Below, piece after piece: positions 43,984 to 54,253 of a stretch of DNA of 64,000 bases. Source of the stretch: Sphingopyxis soli (GTDB taxonomy: Bacteria > Pseudomonadota > Alphaproteobacteria > Sphingomonadales > Sphingomonadaceae). The stretch lies in assembly GCF_018682675.1 (NCBI RefSeq), contig NZ_JAFMTR010000051.1, positions 24,403-88,402 of the forward strand, read 5' to 3'. Under the pieces are notes generated by a model. The model did no database searches and was not told where the DNA came from. It saw only the letters and a program-made list of their open reading frames with translations. Within the stretch, counting starts at the first letter, position 1. The number at the start of each line of letters is the position of its first letter. The position numbers and the translations under genes were made by a program.

Positions 43984-45105
43984 ATGGCAAGCCTGCTTCA
44001 CCAGATCCAGCATCAGAGCGTGACGATTCCCGCAGCCCTGCCGCTCGACAGCGGCCAGTCGCTGCCGTCGGTGACGATCGCCTGGCAAAGCTATGGCGCG
44101 CTCGACCCAGACAGGTCGAATGCGGTGCTGATCTGCCACGCGCTCACCGGCGACCAATATGTCGCGAGCGACCATCCCGCGACGGGCAAGCCCGGCTGGT
44201 GGGCGCGCATGGTCGGGCCCGGCAAGCCCATCGACACCGATCGCTTCCACGTCATCTGCGCCAACGTCCTCGGCAGCTGCATGGGGTCGAGCGGCCCCGC
44301 GACCCCCGACGCCGCGACCGGTGCGCCGCTGGGCATGGCCTTCCCCGTCATCACCATCGCCGACATGGTGCGCGCGCAGGCGATGCTGCTCGACCATCTG
44401 GGGATCGAGCGGCTTCATGCCGTCATCGGCGGATCGATGGGCGGGATGCAGACGCTGGCATGGGCGGCCTCCTATCCCGAACGGCTGCGCTCGGCGATCG
44501 TGATCGCCAGTGCAGCGCGCCATTCGGCGCAGAATATCGCGTTCCACGAGGTCGGACGGCAGGCGATCATGGCCGATCCCGACTGGCAGGGCGGCCAATA
44601 TTACGGCAGCGCGCGGGCGCCCACAAAAGGCCTCGCGGTCGCGCGCATGGCGGCGCACATCACCTATCTGTCCGAGGAAGGGTTGACCGAGAAGTTCGGC
44701 CGCCGGCTGCAGGCGCGCGACATCAAGAGTTTCGGCTTCGACGCCGATTTCCAGATCGAATCCTATTTGCGCCACCAGGGGCTGGCCTTCACCGACCGCT
44801 TCGACGCCAACGCCTATCTCTATATCACCCGCGCGATGGACTATTTCGACCTCGCCGAACCGCACGACGGGCGCCTCGCGGGTGCCCTCGCTAACGCCAA
44901 GGATGTGCGTTTCACGCTGGTGAGCTTCGACACCGACTGGCTCTATCCGACCGCCGAATCGCGGCGCATCGTCCAGGCGCTGCATTCGGTGGGCGCGGCG
45001 GCGAGCTTCGTCGAGCTGTCGGCGCCCTTCGGTCACGACAGCTTCCTGCTCGATGTCCCCGCGCTCGACCGGATCGTGGCGGGCGCGCTCGGAGCCGGCT
45101 GGTGA
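43984..45105 (+). CDS. metX: Homoserine O-acetyltransferase
   Basis: This 373-residue alpha/beta hydrolase has the nucleophile Ser in [20 protein letters not shown] near residue 95 and the catalytic His in FGHDSFLLD. It activates homoserine in methionine biosynthesis (the substrate may be acetyl- or succinyl-CoA). It is divergent from hisC and overlaps metW by 4 bp. Confidence 0.94.
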   Translation: MASLLHQIQHQSVTIPAALPLDSGQSLPSVTIAWQSYGALDPDRSNAVLICHALTGDQYVASDHPATGKPGWWARMVGPGKPIDTDRFHVICANVLGSCMGSSGPATPDAATGAPLGMAFPVITIADMVRAQAMLLDHLGIERLHAVIGGSMGGMQTLAWAASYPERLRSAIVIASAARHSAQNIAFHEVGRQAIMADPDWQGGQYYGSARAPTKGLAVARMAAHITYLSEEGLTEKFGRRLQARDIKSFGFDADFQIESYLRHQGLAFTDRFDANAYLYITRAMDYFDLAEPHDGRLAGALANAKDVRFTLVSFDTDWLYPTAESRRIVQALHSVGAAASFVELSAPFGHDSFLLDVPALDRIVAGALGAGW

Positions 45106-45695
45106 GTGCGCTTCGCCCCGATCTGCGCATCATCGCCGATGCAATTCCGGCAGGCGTGCGCGCGCTCGACATCGGCTGCGGCGACGGCGCGTTGATGGCC
45201 GAGCTGCGCGCCGGAAAGCAGATCGACGCGCGCGGGCTCGAAATCGACGCCGCGGCGATCGAGGCAGCGATGGCGCAAGGGCTATCGGTGGTGCAGGGCG
45301 ACGCAAACCGCGACCTCGCCGATTATCCCGACGATGCGTTCGACTATGCCATCCTGTCGCAGACGCTGCAGACGACCGAACGCCCCGACCGCGTCGTCGG
45401 CGAACTGCTCCGCATCGCGCCGCGCGCCTTTGTCAGCTTCCCCAATTTCGCGCACTGGCGCGTCCGCCTGTCGCTGCTGTGGACGGGGCGTATGCCGGTG
45501 ACGCGGCTGCTGCCCGTCGCCTGGTACGAGACGCCGAACATCCACCATGTGACCGTCCGCGACTTTCGCGAGCTGCTGCGCGAAAAGGGCATCCGGGTCG
45601 AGGGCGCCTGGTATCTGTCGGGCGACAAACCGACGAGCGCCGCCGCCGCGAGCTGGCGCGCCGAACATGCCATCTTCCTGATCGCGCGCGGTTAA
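45102..45695 (+). CDS. metW: Methionine biosynthesis protein MetW
   Basis: This 197-residue SAM-binding methyltransferase-fold protein has [16 protein letters not shown] as motif [11 protein letters not shown] as a later motif and [16 protein letters not shown]. The GTG start overlaps the metX stop. MetW works with MetX in homoserine acylation; its methyltransferase activity is unproven. Confidence 0.93.
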   Translation: MSALRPDLRIIADAIPAGVRALDIGCGDGALMAELRAGKQIDARGLEIDAAAIEAAMAQGLSVVQGDANRDLADYPDDAFDYAILSQTLQTTERPDRVVGELLRIAPRAFVSFPNFAHWRVRLSLLWTGRMPVTRLLPVAWYETPNIHHVTVRDFRELLREKGIRVEGAWYLSGDKPTSAAAASWRAEHAIFLIARG

Positions 45696-45725
45696 AATCC
45701 TCGCTGCGCAGAGCGGTGGGGAGGA

Positions 45726-46367
45726 TCAATCCCGCTTCTTCAGTCCGTTCGCAAGCATGTCGTTGGCGATCCGCGCCACATCGGCGATGTCGGCGTCGGC
45801 ATCCCACAATCCGTAGCGCATCCCGAGGAACACGTTCATCCCCGCGATCGCCCAGGCATGGACCTCGCTGGCGTCGGCGCGGATCTCGCCGCGCGCCGCG
45901 CCGGCTTCCAGTCGCTGGCGCATGCGCTCGACCGTCGTTTCATAGTGGCGGCGATAGCTTGCATAATCGACGAACTCCGCCTCGTCGATGATGCGATAGA
46001 TTTCCTTGTGCTCGCGCACGAAGCCCAGGAAGGATTCAAGGCCGATGCGCTCGGCGCTGATCTCGTCGGACGCCGCCTGCACGCGCGGCGTGACATGGTC
46101 GCGCAGCTGCTCGCTCATATAGCGGACGAGCGCCTGGAAGATTTCGTCCTTCGAATCGAAATAGGTGTAGAAACTGCCGAGCGCGGTGCCGGCGCGGCGC
46201 GTGATGCCGCTGATCGACGCATCGTGAAATCCGCGCTCGCCAAACTCGGTCGCCGCGGCGTCGAGCAGCTTTCGCAAGGTCCGCCGCCCGCGCTCGGTGC
46301 GCGGCGTCTTGTCGGGATTCCCCGTTTCTTCCGCCCGTAGCGGCGCCGATGCGCGCGGCTGATCCAT
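45726..46367 (-). CDS. TetR-family regulator divergent from a TonB receptor
   Basis: This 213-residue regulator has its HTH at about residues 33-75 (ATEFGERGFHDASISGITRR, then GSFYTYFDSKDEIF). ATG 46367 has GGAAGG upstream; a longer reading to 46448 adds only charged residues. A 16-bp palindrome lies 100 bp upstream in the gap shared with the TonB receptor gene, so receptor control is likely. Confidence 0.92.
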   Translation of the reverse strand: MDQPRASAPLRAEETGNPDKTPRTERGRRTLRKLLDAAATEFGERGFHDASISGITRRAGTALGSFYTYFDSKDEIFQALVRYMSEQLRDHVTPRVQAASDEISAERIGLESFLGFVREHKEIYRIIDEAEFVDYASYRRHYETTVERMRQRLEAGAARGEIRADASEVHAWAIAGMNVFLGMRYGLWDADADIADVARIANDMLANGLKKRD

Positions 46368-46467
46368 CGCCTTGCCTTCCCGTCCCCTGTCCGCCTGCCC
46401 CTCCTCGGGTTGCCGCCAGCGTGACCTTTTCGCATCACCGGCAGGCAAAACATAGCGGTTTCACATT

Positions 46468-46483
46468 CCAAGTTGAAACTTGG
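46468..46483. promoter_or_regulatory. Palindrome CCAAGTT-GA-AACTTGG
   Basis: A perfect 7-bp-arm inverted repeat with a 2-bp centre lies in the 214-bp gap between the TetR gene and the TonB receptor gene. It is nearly midway between the two starts. It is the best operator candidate for the TetR. Confidence 0.65.
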
Positions 46484-46581
46484 TTCATGTTTCATTATTG
46501 GGTGGCGCGCGGCTTGGCAAGACCGGGCCCAAGAAAAGAGGAGGGACGGCGAGGGGTCGTCCGCCACATGGGAGATTTTTC

Positions 46582-48951
46582 ATGCGTCCTTTCGCCCGTT
46601 CGCTACGCCGCGCCATCTATGCGACGAGCGCGCTTTCGATCCTCGCCTTCACGCCCGCCGCCTTCGCCCAGGATGAAGGCGCAAGTGCCGACGCCGGCGA
46701 CGAGGAGATCATCGTCACCGCACGCCGCCGCGACGAACGGCTGCTCGACGTGCCGATCGCGGTGTCGGCCTTTTCGGGCGAGGCGCTCGAGGCGCGCGGC
46801 GCGCTCGACATCACCGACATTTCGAACATCACCCCGAACACGACGATCGAGACGTCGCGCGGCACCAACTCGACGCTCAGCGCTTTCATCCGCGGCGTCG
46901 GCCAGCAGGATCCGGTGCCGGGGTTCGAGGCCGGGGTAGGGCTTTATCTCGACGACGTCTATCTGAACCGCCCGCAGGCTGCGGTGCTCGACATCTACGA
47001 TGTCGAGCGGATCGAGGTGCTGCGCGGACCGCAGGGCACGCTCTACGGCCGCAACACCATCGGCGGCGCGATCAAATATGTCACCAAGCCGCTGCCGCAG
47101 GATTTCAGCCTCAAGCTGCGCGCGACCTATGGCACCTATGACCAGGCCGAAGGCGTGCTGACGGTCAGCGCGCCGATCGGCGACCTGCTGCGCGTCGGCG
47201 GTTCGGTGGCCCGGCTGTCGCGCGGCGGGTTCGGCGACAATCTCAACATTCCGGGCGTCGAAAACTACAACAAGGACGTGTGGGCCGGTCGCGGCACCGT
47301 CGAATTCGGCGGCTATGGCGCGCCGGTGCTGATCCGCCTGTCGGGCGACTATACCCGGGACAAGTCGGACCCGCGCAACGGCCACCGCCTGATTCCGGGC
47401 CTCCTCTCGGGCGCGCCGGTACTCGACGACGTCTATGACACCCGCGCCGGCCTCAACGCGCCCAAGCAGGATGTCGAGGCGTGGGGGTTCGCGATGAACG
47501 TCACCGCCGAACTCAGCGACGCGCTGACGCTGCGGTCGATCAGCGCGTGGCGCAAGGACAGGAGCTTCACCCCGATCGATTTCGATTCGCTGCCCGCGGT
47601 CGACGTCGACGTGCCGGCGATCTACCGCAACGAGCAGCTGAGCCAGGAATTCCAGCTCCTCTATGACAGCGACCGGCTGCACGGCCTCGTCGGCTTCTAT
47701 TATCTCGATGCCAAGGCCTATACGAAGTTCGACGTGTTGCTCGCCACCACCGGCGCGCTGCTGAACCTGCCTGGCTTCGGCCAGAAGACGATCGGCGACG
47801 TGCGCACGGACACCTGGTCGGTGTTCGGCGATTTCACCTTCGACGTCACCGACCGGCTGCACCTGTCGGCAGGCGGTCGCTACACCGTCGACAATCGCAA
47901 GAGCTTCATCTTCAAGCAGAACCAGATCCTCGGCGCCGACCCCGACTTCGGCGGCACCGGCGTGCTGATCGGCGCCCCGATCACCAATTTCAACGGCAAG
48001 GCGCGATTCAAGAAATTCACCCCGCGCGCGTCGATCTCCTACGACGTCCATGACGACCTGATGGTCTATGCCTCCTATTCGAAGGGCTTCAAGGGCGGCG
48101 GCTTCGATCCGCGCGGCAGCGCGAACGTCCGCGCGATCGACGTCAACAACGACGGCGTCTTCGCCTATGACGAGATCTACAACTTCTTCAAGTTCGAGCC
48201 CGAAGAGGTCGACAGCTACGAAGTCGGGATCAAGGGCGCCGCGCTCGACGGCGACCTCAATTTCGCGCTGACCGGCTTCTACGCCGACTACAAGAATGTC
48301 CAGATTCCGGGCTCGGTCGGGGTCGACGCGAACAACGACGGCATTTTCGAAAGCTTCTCGGGCGTCACCACCAACGCCGCCTCGGCGACCTTCAAGGGGA
48401 TCGAGCTCGAAACCTCGGCGCGCTTCGCGCAGGATTTCGCGGGCGCCGGTTCGCGGATGAGCTTCGCGGGCACGCTTGGCTATATCGACGCGCAATATGA
48501 CGAGTTCATCGGCGCGCTCGGCACCGACGTGTCCGACATCACCGACATCCAGAACACTCCGACCTGGACCGCATCGGGGACGCTCGGCGCGCTGGTGCCG
48601 GTGGGCGACGGCGACCTCAATTTCTCGACCACCGTCTCCTACCGCAGCAAGACGCAGCAGTTCGAGTACCGCAGCCCCTATCTCGACCAGAAGGGCTATG
48701 CGCTATGGGATGCCAGCCTTGTCTATAATTTCGGCGGCGATCGCTATTCGATCGGCGTCTATGGCAAGAATATCCTCGACAAGCAGTACAAGACCTCGGG
48801 CTATCAGTTCCTCGCTACCAATCCGGCGACCGGCCAGCCGATCATCGGCGGCAACGGCCTGCCGACCCCGTCGCTCGGTCGCGAGGGCGTCGCGACGGTC
48901 TTCTACGGCAACCCGCGTCAGGTGTTCGTTACCGGGACGGTCAAATTCTGA
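46582..48951 (+). CDS. TonB-dependent receptor, substrate unknown
   Basis: This 789-residue receptor has a signal peptide ending PAAFAQ, TonB-box-like EEIIVTARRR, plug motifs (LRGPQGTLYGRNTIGGAI) and a barrel ending in F (VTGTVKF). GGAGA precedes ATG 46582. The plug motif belongs to the broad FecA/CirA-like type common in sphingomonads. A TetR with a shared palindrome is divergent. A strong terminator follows at 48986. Confidence 0.92.
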   Translation: MRPFARSLRRAIYATSALSILAFTPAAFAQDEGASADAGDEEIIVTARRRDERLLDVPIAVSAFSGEALEARGALDITDISNITPNTTIETSRGTNSTLSAFIRGVGQQDPVPGFEAGVGLYLDDVYLNRPQAAVLDIYDVERIEVLRGPQGTLYGRNTIGGAIKYVTKPLPQDFSLKLRATYGTYDQAEGVLTVSAPIGDLLRVGGSVARLSRGGFGDNLNIPGVENYNKDVWAGRGTVEFGGYGAPVLIRLSGDYTRDKSDPRNGHRLIPGLLSGAPVLDDVYDTRAGLNAPKQDVEAWGFAMNVTAELSDALTLRSISAWRKDRSFTPIDFDSLPAVDVDVPAIYRNEQLSQEFQLLYDSDRLHGLVGFYYLDAKAYTKFDVLLATTGALLNLPGFGQKTIGDVRTDTWSVFGDFTFDVTDRLHLSAGGRYTVDNRKSFIFKQNQILGADPDFGGTGVLIGAPITNFNGKARFKKFTPRASISYDVHDDLMVYASYSKGFKGGGFDPRGSANVRAIDVNNDGVFAYDEIYNFFKFEPEEVDSYEVGIKGAALDGDLNFALTGFYADYKNVQIPGSVGVDANNDGIFESFSGVTTNAASATFKGIELETSARFAQDFAGAGSRMSFAGTLGYIDAQYDEFIGALGTDVSDITDIQNTPTWTASGTLGALVPVGDGDLNFSTTVSYRSKTQQFEYRSPYLDQKGYALWDASLVYNFGGDRYSIGVYGKNILDKQYKTSGYQFLATNPATGQPIIGGNGLPTPSLGREGVATVFYGNPRQVFVTGTVKF

Positions 48952-48985
48952 CCCCGGAAGCCTGACCGGCGAACGATAAAGGGGG

Positions 48986-49013
48986 AAAGGGGCGCCCTTC
49001 GGGGCGCCCCTTT
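48986..49013 (+). terminator. Rho-independent terminator of the TonB receptor gene
   Basis: AAAGGGGCGCCC pairs perfectly over 12 bp with GGGCGCCCCTTT around a TTCG tetraloop, followed by TTTTCTTT on the plus strand. Confidence 0.9.
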
Positions 49014-49124
49014 TCTTTGGATACGGGGCGGCCGCCTTGGGGTCCGAAGCGGCTATTCATCCCGGATCGGCAGCGAAAGTCCGGAACGGGGTGGGAAGCG
49101 GACGTTGGATTTGCACGCGGATAT

Positions 49125-49146
49125 CCCCTCCCGCAAGCGGGAGGGG
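49125..49146. repeat. REP-like palindrome, copy 1
   Basis: CCCCTCCCGC-AA-GCGGGAGGGG, a 10-bp perfect stem with a 2-nt loop. The same stem recurs 95 bp away, suggesting a dispersed extragenic palindromic family. Confidence 0.7.
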
Positions 49147-49219
49147 CAGCGAGGCTTGCGAGCTTGCTCGCCAGCCGCAGCGGGGTAGGCATCGGCAAGG
49201 TTGCTGGCCCACCCTCAAA

Positions 49220-49241
49220 CCCCTCCCGCCTGCGGGAGGGG
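49220..49241. repeat. REP-like palindrome, copy 2
   Basis: Same 10-bp stem as copy 1 with loop CT. The pair resembles a two-REP mosaic unit inserted between a TonB receptor gene and convergent catabolic genes. Confidence 0.7.
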
Positions 49242-49274
49242 AGCCCAACGCCCGCTTCCGGTCGAAAGCGGCCG

Positions 49275-50393
49275 TCAGTCGCCCAGCTTCGGCGCCCCCG
49301 TCGGCGCAACCATCCGCTCGCCGTCGATAACGATCGGGCTCGCAACGCCATCAATCGACGCGCCTTCGGGCCGGAAGCGCATTCCGCGCGCGACGACCTG
49401 CGGATCGGCGAACACTCCGGCGAGGTCATTGATCGGACCCGCGGGCACGCCCTCGGCCTCGAGCGCGAGCGACAGCGGCTGCGCATTCCACGTCGCGATC
49501 TTCGCCGCAAGCAGCGGGATCAGCTCGGCCCGGTTCGCCAGCCGCGCGGCATTGTTCGCGAAACGCGCATCGTCGGCCCATTGCGGCTCGCCCAGGATCG
49601 CGCAAAGCTTGCGATACTGGCTGTCGTTGCCGACCGCGACGACGAGCTGGCCGTCGGCGGTGGCAAACGCCTGATAGGGCACGACATTCGCGTGGCCATT
49701 GCCCATCCGCTTTGGCGACACCCCGCTCGCCAGATAATTGGCCGCCTGATTGGCGAGCACCGCAACCTGACTGTCGAGCAGCGCCATGTCGATATGCGCG
49801 CCCGCAGCTGTGACGTCACGACGTCTGAGCGCCGCGAGGATCGCGACGGTCGCATACATGCCGGTGAAAATGTCGGCATAGGCGATGCCCGCCTTTTGCG
49901 GCGCCCCGTCGGGCTCGCCGGTCAGCGACATGAAGCCGCTCATCGCCTGGACGATGAAATCGTAGCCGGCGCGGTGCGCATAGGGCCCGGTCTGGCCGAA
50001 GCCGGTGATCGAACAGACGATGAGGCGCGGAAAGTCGGCACGGAGCGTCGCCGGATCGAGCCCATATTTGGCGAGCCCGCCGACCTTGTAATTCTCGATC
50101 ACGACATCGGCATCGGCGAGCAGCGCGCGCACCTTGGCCTGTCCCGCCGCCGTCGCAATATCGATCGCGACGCTGCGTTTGCCGCGGTTGCAGCTGTGAT
50201 AATAGGCCGCGCCCAGATTTTGGCCGTCGGCGCCGGTGACGAAGGGCGGACCCCATTCGCGCGTGTCGTCGCCGGCGCCCGGCCGCTCGACCTTGACCAC
50301 CTCGGCGCCGAGATCGGCGAGCAATTGCCCGCACCACGGCCCCGCAAGCACGCGCGCCAGTTCGACGACGCGCAGGCCTTCCAGCGGCCGCAT
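49275..50393 (-). CDS. CaiB/BaiF-family CoA-transferase, probably glutarate-CoA transferase
   Basis: This 372-residue family III CoA-transferase begins with LEGLRVVELARVLAGPWC and has the usual GAEVVKVERPGAGDDTR, plus RGKRSVAIDI. It overlaps the gcdH stop by one base (TGATG), so the likely reaction is transfer of CoA to glutarate, feeding glutaryl-CoA dehydrogenase. Substrate assignment rests on this neighbour. Confidence 0.88.
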   Translation of the reverse strand: MRPLEGLRVVELARVLAGPWCGQLLADLGAEVVKVERPGAGDDTREWGPPFVTGADGQNLGAAYYHSCNRGKRSVAIDIATAAGQAKVRALLADADVVIENYKVGGLAKYGLDPATLRADFPRLIVCSITGFGQTGPYAHRAGYDFIVQAMSGFMSLTGEPDGAPQKAGIAYADIFTGMYATVAILAALRRRDVTAAGAHIDMALLDSQVAVLANQAANYLASGVSPKRMGNGHANVVPYQAFATADGQLVVAVGNDSQYRKLCAILGEPQWADDARFANNAARLANRAELIPLLAAKIATWNAQPLSLALEAEGVPAGPINDLAGVFADPQVVARGMRFRPEGASIDGVASPIVIDGERMVAPTGAPKLGD

Positions 50394-51595
50394 CAGAAAA
50401 AGGCGGGGATGCCGGTGATCGCGCGGCCGAGGATCAGCGCATGGACGTCGTGCGTGCCCTCATAGGTGTTCACCGTCTCGAGGTTCACCGCGTGACGAAT
50501 GACATGATAGTCCGCCGAAATCCCGTTGCCGCCGTGCATGTCGCGCGCGACCCGCGCGATATCGAGCGCCTTGCCGCAATTGTTCCGCTTCAGAAGGCTG
50601 ATCGCGTCGGGAACCAGCCGCCCCTCGTCGATCAGGCGGCCGACACGCAGCGCGGTCTGCAGCCCCATCGAAATTTCGGTGAGCATGTTGGCGAGCTTCA
50701 GTTGCACGATCTGGTTCGCCGCGAGCGGGCGCCCGAACTGCTTGCGCTCGAGCGTATAATTGCGCGCCGCCTCATAGCAGAATTCGGCCGCGCCCATCGC
50801 GCCCCAGCCGATGCCGTAGCGCGCGCGATTGAGACAGCCGAACGGGCCTTTCAGGCCCGAGACGTGCGGCAACAGCGCATCCTCGCCGACCTCGACGCTA
50901 TCCATCACGATCTCGCCGGTGATCGAGGCGCGCAAAGACACCTTGCCCTCGATCTTCGGCGCCGACAGGCCTTTCATCCCCTTTTCGAGGATGAAGCCGC
51001 GGATCGCCCCGTCGTGCGCGTCGGACTTCGCCCAGACCACGAAGACATCGGCGATCGGCGCGTTGGTGATCCACATCTTCGCGCCCTTCAGGCGATAGCC
51101 GCCCGCGATCTTCTCGGCGCGGGTACGCATGCTGCCGGGGTCGCTGCCCGCGTCGGGCTCGGTCAGCCCGAAACAGCCGACGAGTTCGCCCGCGGTCAGC
51201 CCGGGCAGATACTTCCGCTTCTGCTCCTCGCTGCCATAGGCGTTGATCGGATGGATCACGAGGCTGCTCTGCACCGAACAGGCGGACCGATAGCCCGAAT
51301 CGATACGTTCGACCTCGCGCGCGATCAGCCCGTAGGAAACATAATTGAGCCCCGCACCGCCATATTCGGGATCGATCGTCGCGCCGAGCAGGCCGAGCTG
51401 GCCCATCTCCGACATGATCTCGCGGTCGAAGCGCTCCTCGAGAAACGCCGACGTCACGCGCGGCAGCAACTCGCCCTCGGCATAGGCGCGCGCCGCGCCC
51501 TGGATCATCCTTTCCTCTTCGGTCAGCTGGTCGGCGAGCTGGAGCGGATCGAACGGGTCGAGCGCTTCGGTGCGCTGCGGATCGGCGAGGGCCAT
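50393..51595 (-). CDS. gcdH: Glutaryl-CoA dehydrogenase
   Basis: This 400-residue acyl-CoA dehydrogenase has [17 protein letters not shown] (FAD/substrate loop), [18 protein letters not shown] and the catalytic Glu in [12 protein letters not shown] near the C-terminus. It converts glutaryl-CoA to crotonyl-CoA in lysine/tryptophan breakdown. It lies 38 bp after the mitofilin-like gene on the same strand and may share the hemCD transcript. Confidence 0.93.
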   Translation of the reverse strand: MALADPQRTEALDPFDPLQLADQLTEEERMIQGAARAYAEGELLPRVTSAFLEERFDREIMSEMGQLGLLGATIDPEYGGAGLNYVSYGLIAREVERIDSGYRSACSVQSSLVIHPINAYGSEEQKRKYLPGLTAGELVGCFGLTEPDAGSDPGSMRTRAEKIAGGYRLKGAKMWITNAPIADVFVVWAKSDAHDGAIRGFILEKGMKGLSAPKIEGKVSLRASITGEIVMDSVEVGEDALLPHVSGLKGPFGCLNRARYGIGWGAMGAAEFCYEAARNYTLERKQFGRPLAANQIVQLKLANMLTEISMGLQTALRVGRLIDEGRLVPDAISLLKRNNCGKALDIARVARDMHGGNGISADYHVIRHAVNLETVNTYEGTHDVHALILGRAITGIPAFF

Positions 51596-51633
51596 GGGTC
51601 GGGCTTTCTCTTGCGGCGTGCCCGCGGGCGCGC

Positions 51634-52533
51634 TCAGGGGGTCGTTTCGGCCGGATCGCGGGCCATCGCGACGGCGGCCCCGTCGCGCGGCTCCAATATC
51701 GCCGCGGTCTCGATCAGGTCAAGCGCGCGCCGCGCCTCGTGATAGCGGCGCGCGTCGATCAGCCAGTCGCCCGCCTCCGCCGCGCCGGGCATCGCCTCGA
51801 CCTCGGTAATCGCCTGGTCGACCATGCCGCCGGCCAGATAGCGGCGCGCGCGTTCGAGCCGCTCGGTCGCGCGCGGCGACTGCGTGCCCGCCGGTCGCAC
51901 GACGAACAATTCGCCGAGCTCGCGGCGCAGGCCGGTCCACAGGCTGCCCTTGTCGCCGCTGCGCCCGACGAGTTCGGGTGCGATCGTGTCGAGTTCGGCG
52001 CGCAGCTGCTCGAGCGTCACCGGCTCGCGCGAGGTTTCGATGATCGTCTTGACCGCATTGGGCTGGTCGTCGCCGAAGCGCAGGCGGAGCTGCGCCTCGA
52101 GATAGCCCAGCGACAGCCCGCGATCGAGCGCGCGCCGCACCGCGAAGGCGACGAGCAGCCCCTCGGCGCGCGAAGCGTTGCCCGACGCCGATTCGGCCTG
52201 CAGGTTGATGCGCGACAGCCTTTGTTCGAGTTCGGCGACCCGCGCCGCGAGCCCGCCGGCCCCGTCGACCACAGGCGCCGTGGCCACCTGCCCCCCGGCC
52301 GCGACCTCGGCCTGGCCGATCGCGGCGAGCGCACCGCCCACCGCCGGTTCGTCGCTGACGACGGTCGCCGGGGGCTGCTCGCTCGCCAGCCAGCGATTCA
52401 TCGCCCAGCCGCCGCCGACCACGCCCAGGACCAGGAGAAGCATCGCACCGATGAACAGCGCGCGGAGCGAAAGTCTTTTCACCGGAGCCACGCCGTCCGA
52501 GGACGCCGGCCTGTCGATGCTTTCGATTGTCAT
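51634..52533 (-). CDS. Mitofilin/Mic60-like inner-membrane protein
   Basis: This 299-residue protein has a short N-terminus, one membrane helix (about residues 25-46) and a periplasmic region with a coiled-coil stretch ([16 protein letters not shown]) and helical C-terminal half. The layout and its place directly after hemD match the alphaproteobacterial Mic60 homologues, linked to intracytoplasmic membrane shaping and outer-membrane contacts. The C-terminal mitofilin signature is weak, as is common in this group. ATG 52533 is the first start before the helix. Confidence 0.75.
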   Translation of the reverse strand: MTIESIDRPASSDGVAPVKRLSLRALFIGAMLLLVLGVVGGGWAMNRWLASEQPPATVVSDEPAVGGALAAIGQAEVAAGGQVATAPVVDGAGGLAARVAELEQRLSRINLQAESASGNASRAEGLLVAFAVRRALDRGLSLGYLEAQLRLRFGDDQPNAVKTIIETSREPVTLEQLRAELDTIAPELVGRSGDKGSLWTGLRRELGELFVVRPAGTQSPRATERLERARRYLAGGMVDQAITEVEAMPGAAEAGDWLIDARRYHEARRALDLIETAAILEPRDGAAVAMARDPAETTP

Positions 52534-52552
52534 GTGTCTCTTTCGAACGACC

Positions 52553-53239
52553 CTATTGGCGACCCTTGTGGCACAAACGGACCGCCTCTGCCAACATCGC
52601 GGCGTCATCGGGGCGCGGCGAAGCCGCCTTTTCGGCCCAGCCATCGCCCGCCGCATCGATGGCAGCGGCGCTGATCGCCAGCAAGGTCAAATGCTTACGC
52701 GATGCGCCGGCGAGGTCGGCGGCCCGCGCCGCGATCCGCGCCGAATGGGCAAGGACGACCGCCGGCGCCGCGACCGAATCGCGCCAAAGGGCGGTCGGCT
52801 CGACCGGATCGACCGTATAGACGGGCAGCGCCGTCACCGTCAGCCCGGTCGCGAACGCCGAACGGTCGCGCCCGCAAAGCCACAGGATCCGCCGCTTCCC
52901 CGATGACGCCATGCCGTCGAGCAGCGCCTGGGCATCGCGCGCGCCGACGGCCGCGACGCCGAACCCCGCATCGCGCGCGGCGGCAGCGGTCGCCTCGCCA
53001 ACGGCATAAACCGGAAGCACCGCGAGCGCGGCGAGCCCGGACCCGCCCAGCCGCGCCGCCTGCGCGCTCGTCAGCAGCAGCGCGTCATGATCGCGCGCAT
53101 CGGGCGCCGCCCAGTCGAGCGCCCGCGCCGCAAACAGCGGCACCGGCCGCGCATCGAGCCCCAGCGCCCGCGCCCGCGCCACCGTCGCGGCGCATCCCGG
53201 CTCGGGGCGCGTGACGAGCAGCGGCAGGCCGCTGCTCAT
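52553..53239 (-). CDS. hemD: Uroporphyrinogen-III synthase
   Basis: This 228-residue protein has LLVTRPEPGCAAT at the start, ALLLTSAQAARL and VYAVGEATAAAARDAGF, as in HemD. It closes hydroxymethylbilane to uroporphyrinogen III. It overlaps hemC by 4 bp (ATGA). The sequence is divergent, as usual for the family, but the context is decisive. Confidence 0.9.
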   Translation of the reverse strand: MSSGLPLLVTRPEPGCAATVARARALGLDARPVPLFAARALDWAAPDARDHDALLLTSAQAARLGGSGLAALAVLPVYAVGEATAAAARDAGFGVAAVGARDAQALLDGMASSGKRRILWLCGRDRSAFATGLTVTALPVYTVDPVEPTALWRDSVAAPAVVLAHSARIAARAADLAGASRKHLTLLAISAAAIDAAGDGWAEKAASPRPDDAAMLAEAVRLCHKGRQ

Positions 53240-54189
53240 ACCGCGAACAGGCGCCGCACGCTGCCGGGCGCCTCGTCCAGCAGGCGCTGCGCCAGCGCCT
53301 CGGCATCGCCGCGACCGGTGACCAGCGCATGGCCCGCGACATGGTCGGCGCCGTCGTCCGAGAAGATTTCGGCATCGAGGCGCAGCGCACCATCGCCCAG
53401 CCAGTGCGCGTAAGCCGCGACCGGCGAGCGGCAATCGCCGCCGAGCGCCGCAAGCAGCGCGCGTTCGGCCGCGACCGCGCGATGCGTCGGCGCATGGTCG
53501 ATCGTCTTGAGCAGGGCGAAGGTCGCGGCGTCATCTGCACGGCACTCGATACCGATCGCGCCCTGCGAGGCGGCAGGCAGCAGCAGGTCGGTCGATTGCG
53601 CCTCGCCGATGTCGTGCATTCCCAGCCGGTCGAGCCCCGCCGCCGCGAGCAGGGTCGCATCGACCTCGCCGCCTTCGAGCCGTGCAAGCCGCGTCTGGAC
53701 ATTCCCGCGCAGCAGCGTTGTCGCCAGATCGGGGCGCAGCCGCCTGACCTGCGCCGCGCGGCGCGGGCTGCTCGTCCCCAGCCGCGCGCCGTGCGGCAAA
53801 TCGGCGATCGTTGACGCGGTGACGCCGCCGCGCACCACCAGCCGGTCGCGCGGATCGGCCCGTTCGAGCATCGCCCCCAAGGCAAAGCGCGCGTCGCGTA
53901 TCGTCTCGACGTCCTTCAACGAATGAACCGCGATATCGATCGCACCCGCATCGAGCGCGGCGTCGAGTTCGCGCGTCCACAGCGCCTTGCCGCCAACCTC
54001 GGCGAGCGCGCGATCCTGGATCCTGTCGCCGGTGGCGGTCATCGCCACGATTTCAAGCGCCTCGAGATCGAGCGCATGCGCTTTCGTCAGGGCCGCCGCC
54101 GCCATATTCGCCTGCGCCAGCGCCAGCGGCGAGGCGCGCGTGCCGATGCGCAGCGGACGGGCGGGGGTAGGAAGCGGGATCGAGGCCAT
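53236..54189 (-). CDS. hemC: Porphobilinogen deaminase (hydroxymethylbilane synthase)
   Basis: This 317-residue enzyme has [14 protein letters not shown] at the N-terminus, [29 protein letters not shown] and the cofactor-binding Cys in [12 protein letters not shown]. It polymerises four porphobilinogen units in heme synthesis. It is the first gene of the hemC-hemD-mitofilin cluster and divergent from tsaD. Confidence 0.95.
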   Translation of the reverse strand: MASIPLPTPARPLRIGTRASPLALAQANMAAAALTKAHALDLEALEIVAMTATGDRIQDRALAEVGGKALWTRELDAALDAGAIDIAVHSLKDVETIRDARFALGAMLERADPRDRLVVRGGVTASTIADLPHGARLGTSSPRRAAQVRRLRPDLATTLLRGNVQTRLARLEGGEVDATLLAAAGLDRLGMHDIGEAQSTDLLLPAASQGAIGIECRADDAATFALLKTIDHAPTHRAVAAERALLAALGGDCRSPVAAYAHWLGDGALRLDAEIFSDDGADHVAGHALVTGRGDAEALAQRLLDEAPGSVRRLFAV

Positions 54190-54253
54190 GCGCGCCTGCT
54201 ACGGCTTTGGGGAGGCAAAGGGAAGCGGGCCGATCGAGGGATGGGTCCGGAAA

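Larger units (their letters stand above)
48952..49274. other. 323-bp intergenic region with terminator and two palindromic repeats
   Basis: No gene is present. It contains the receptor's terminator (48986-49013) and two REP-like palindromes (49125-49146 and 49220-49241), described separately. Confidence 0.7.
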
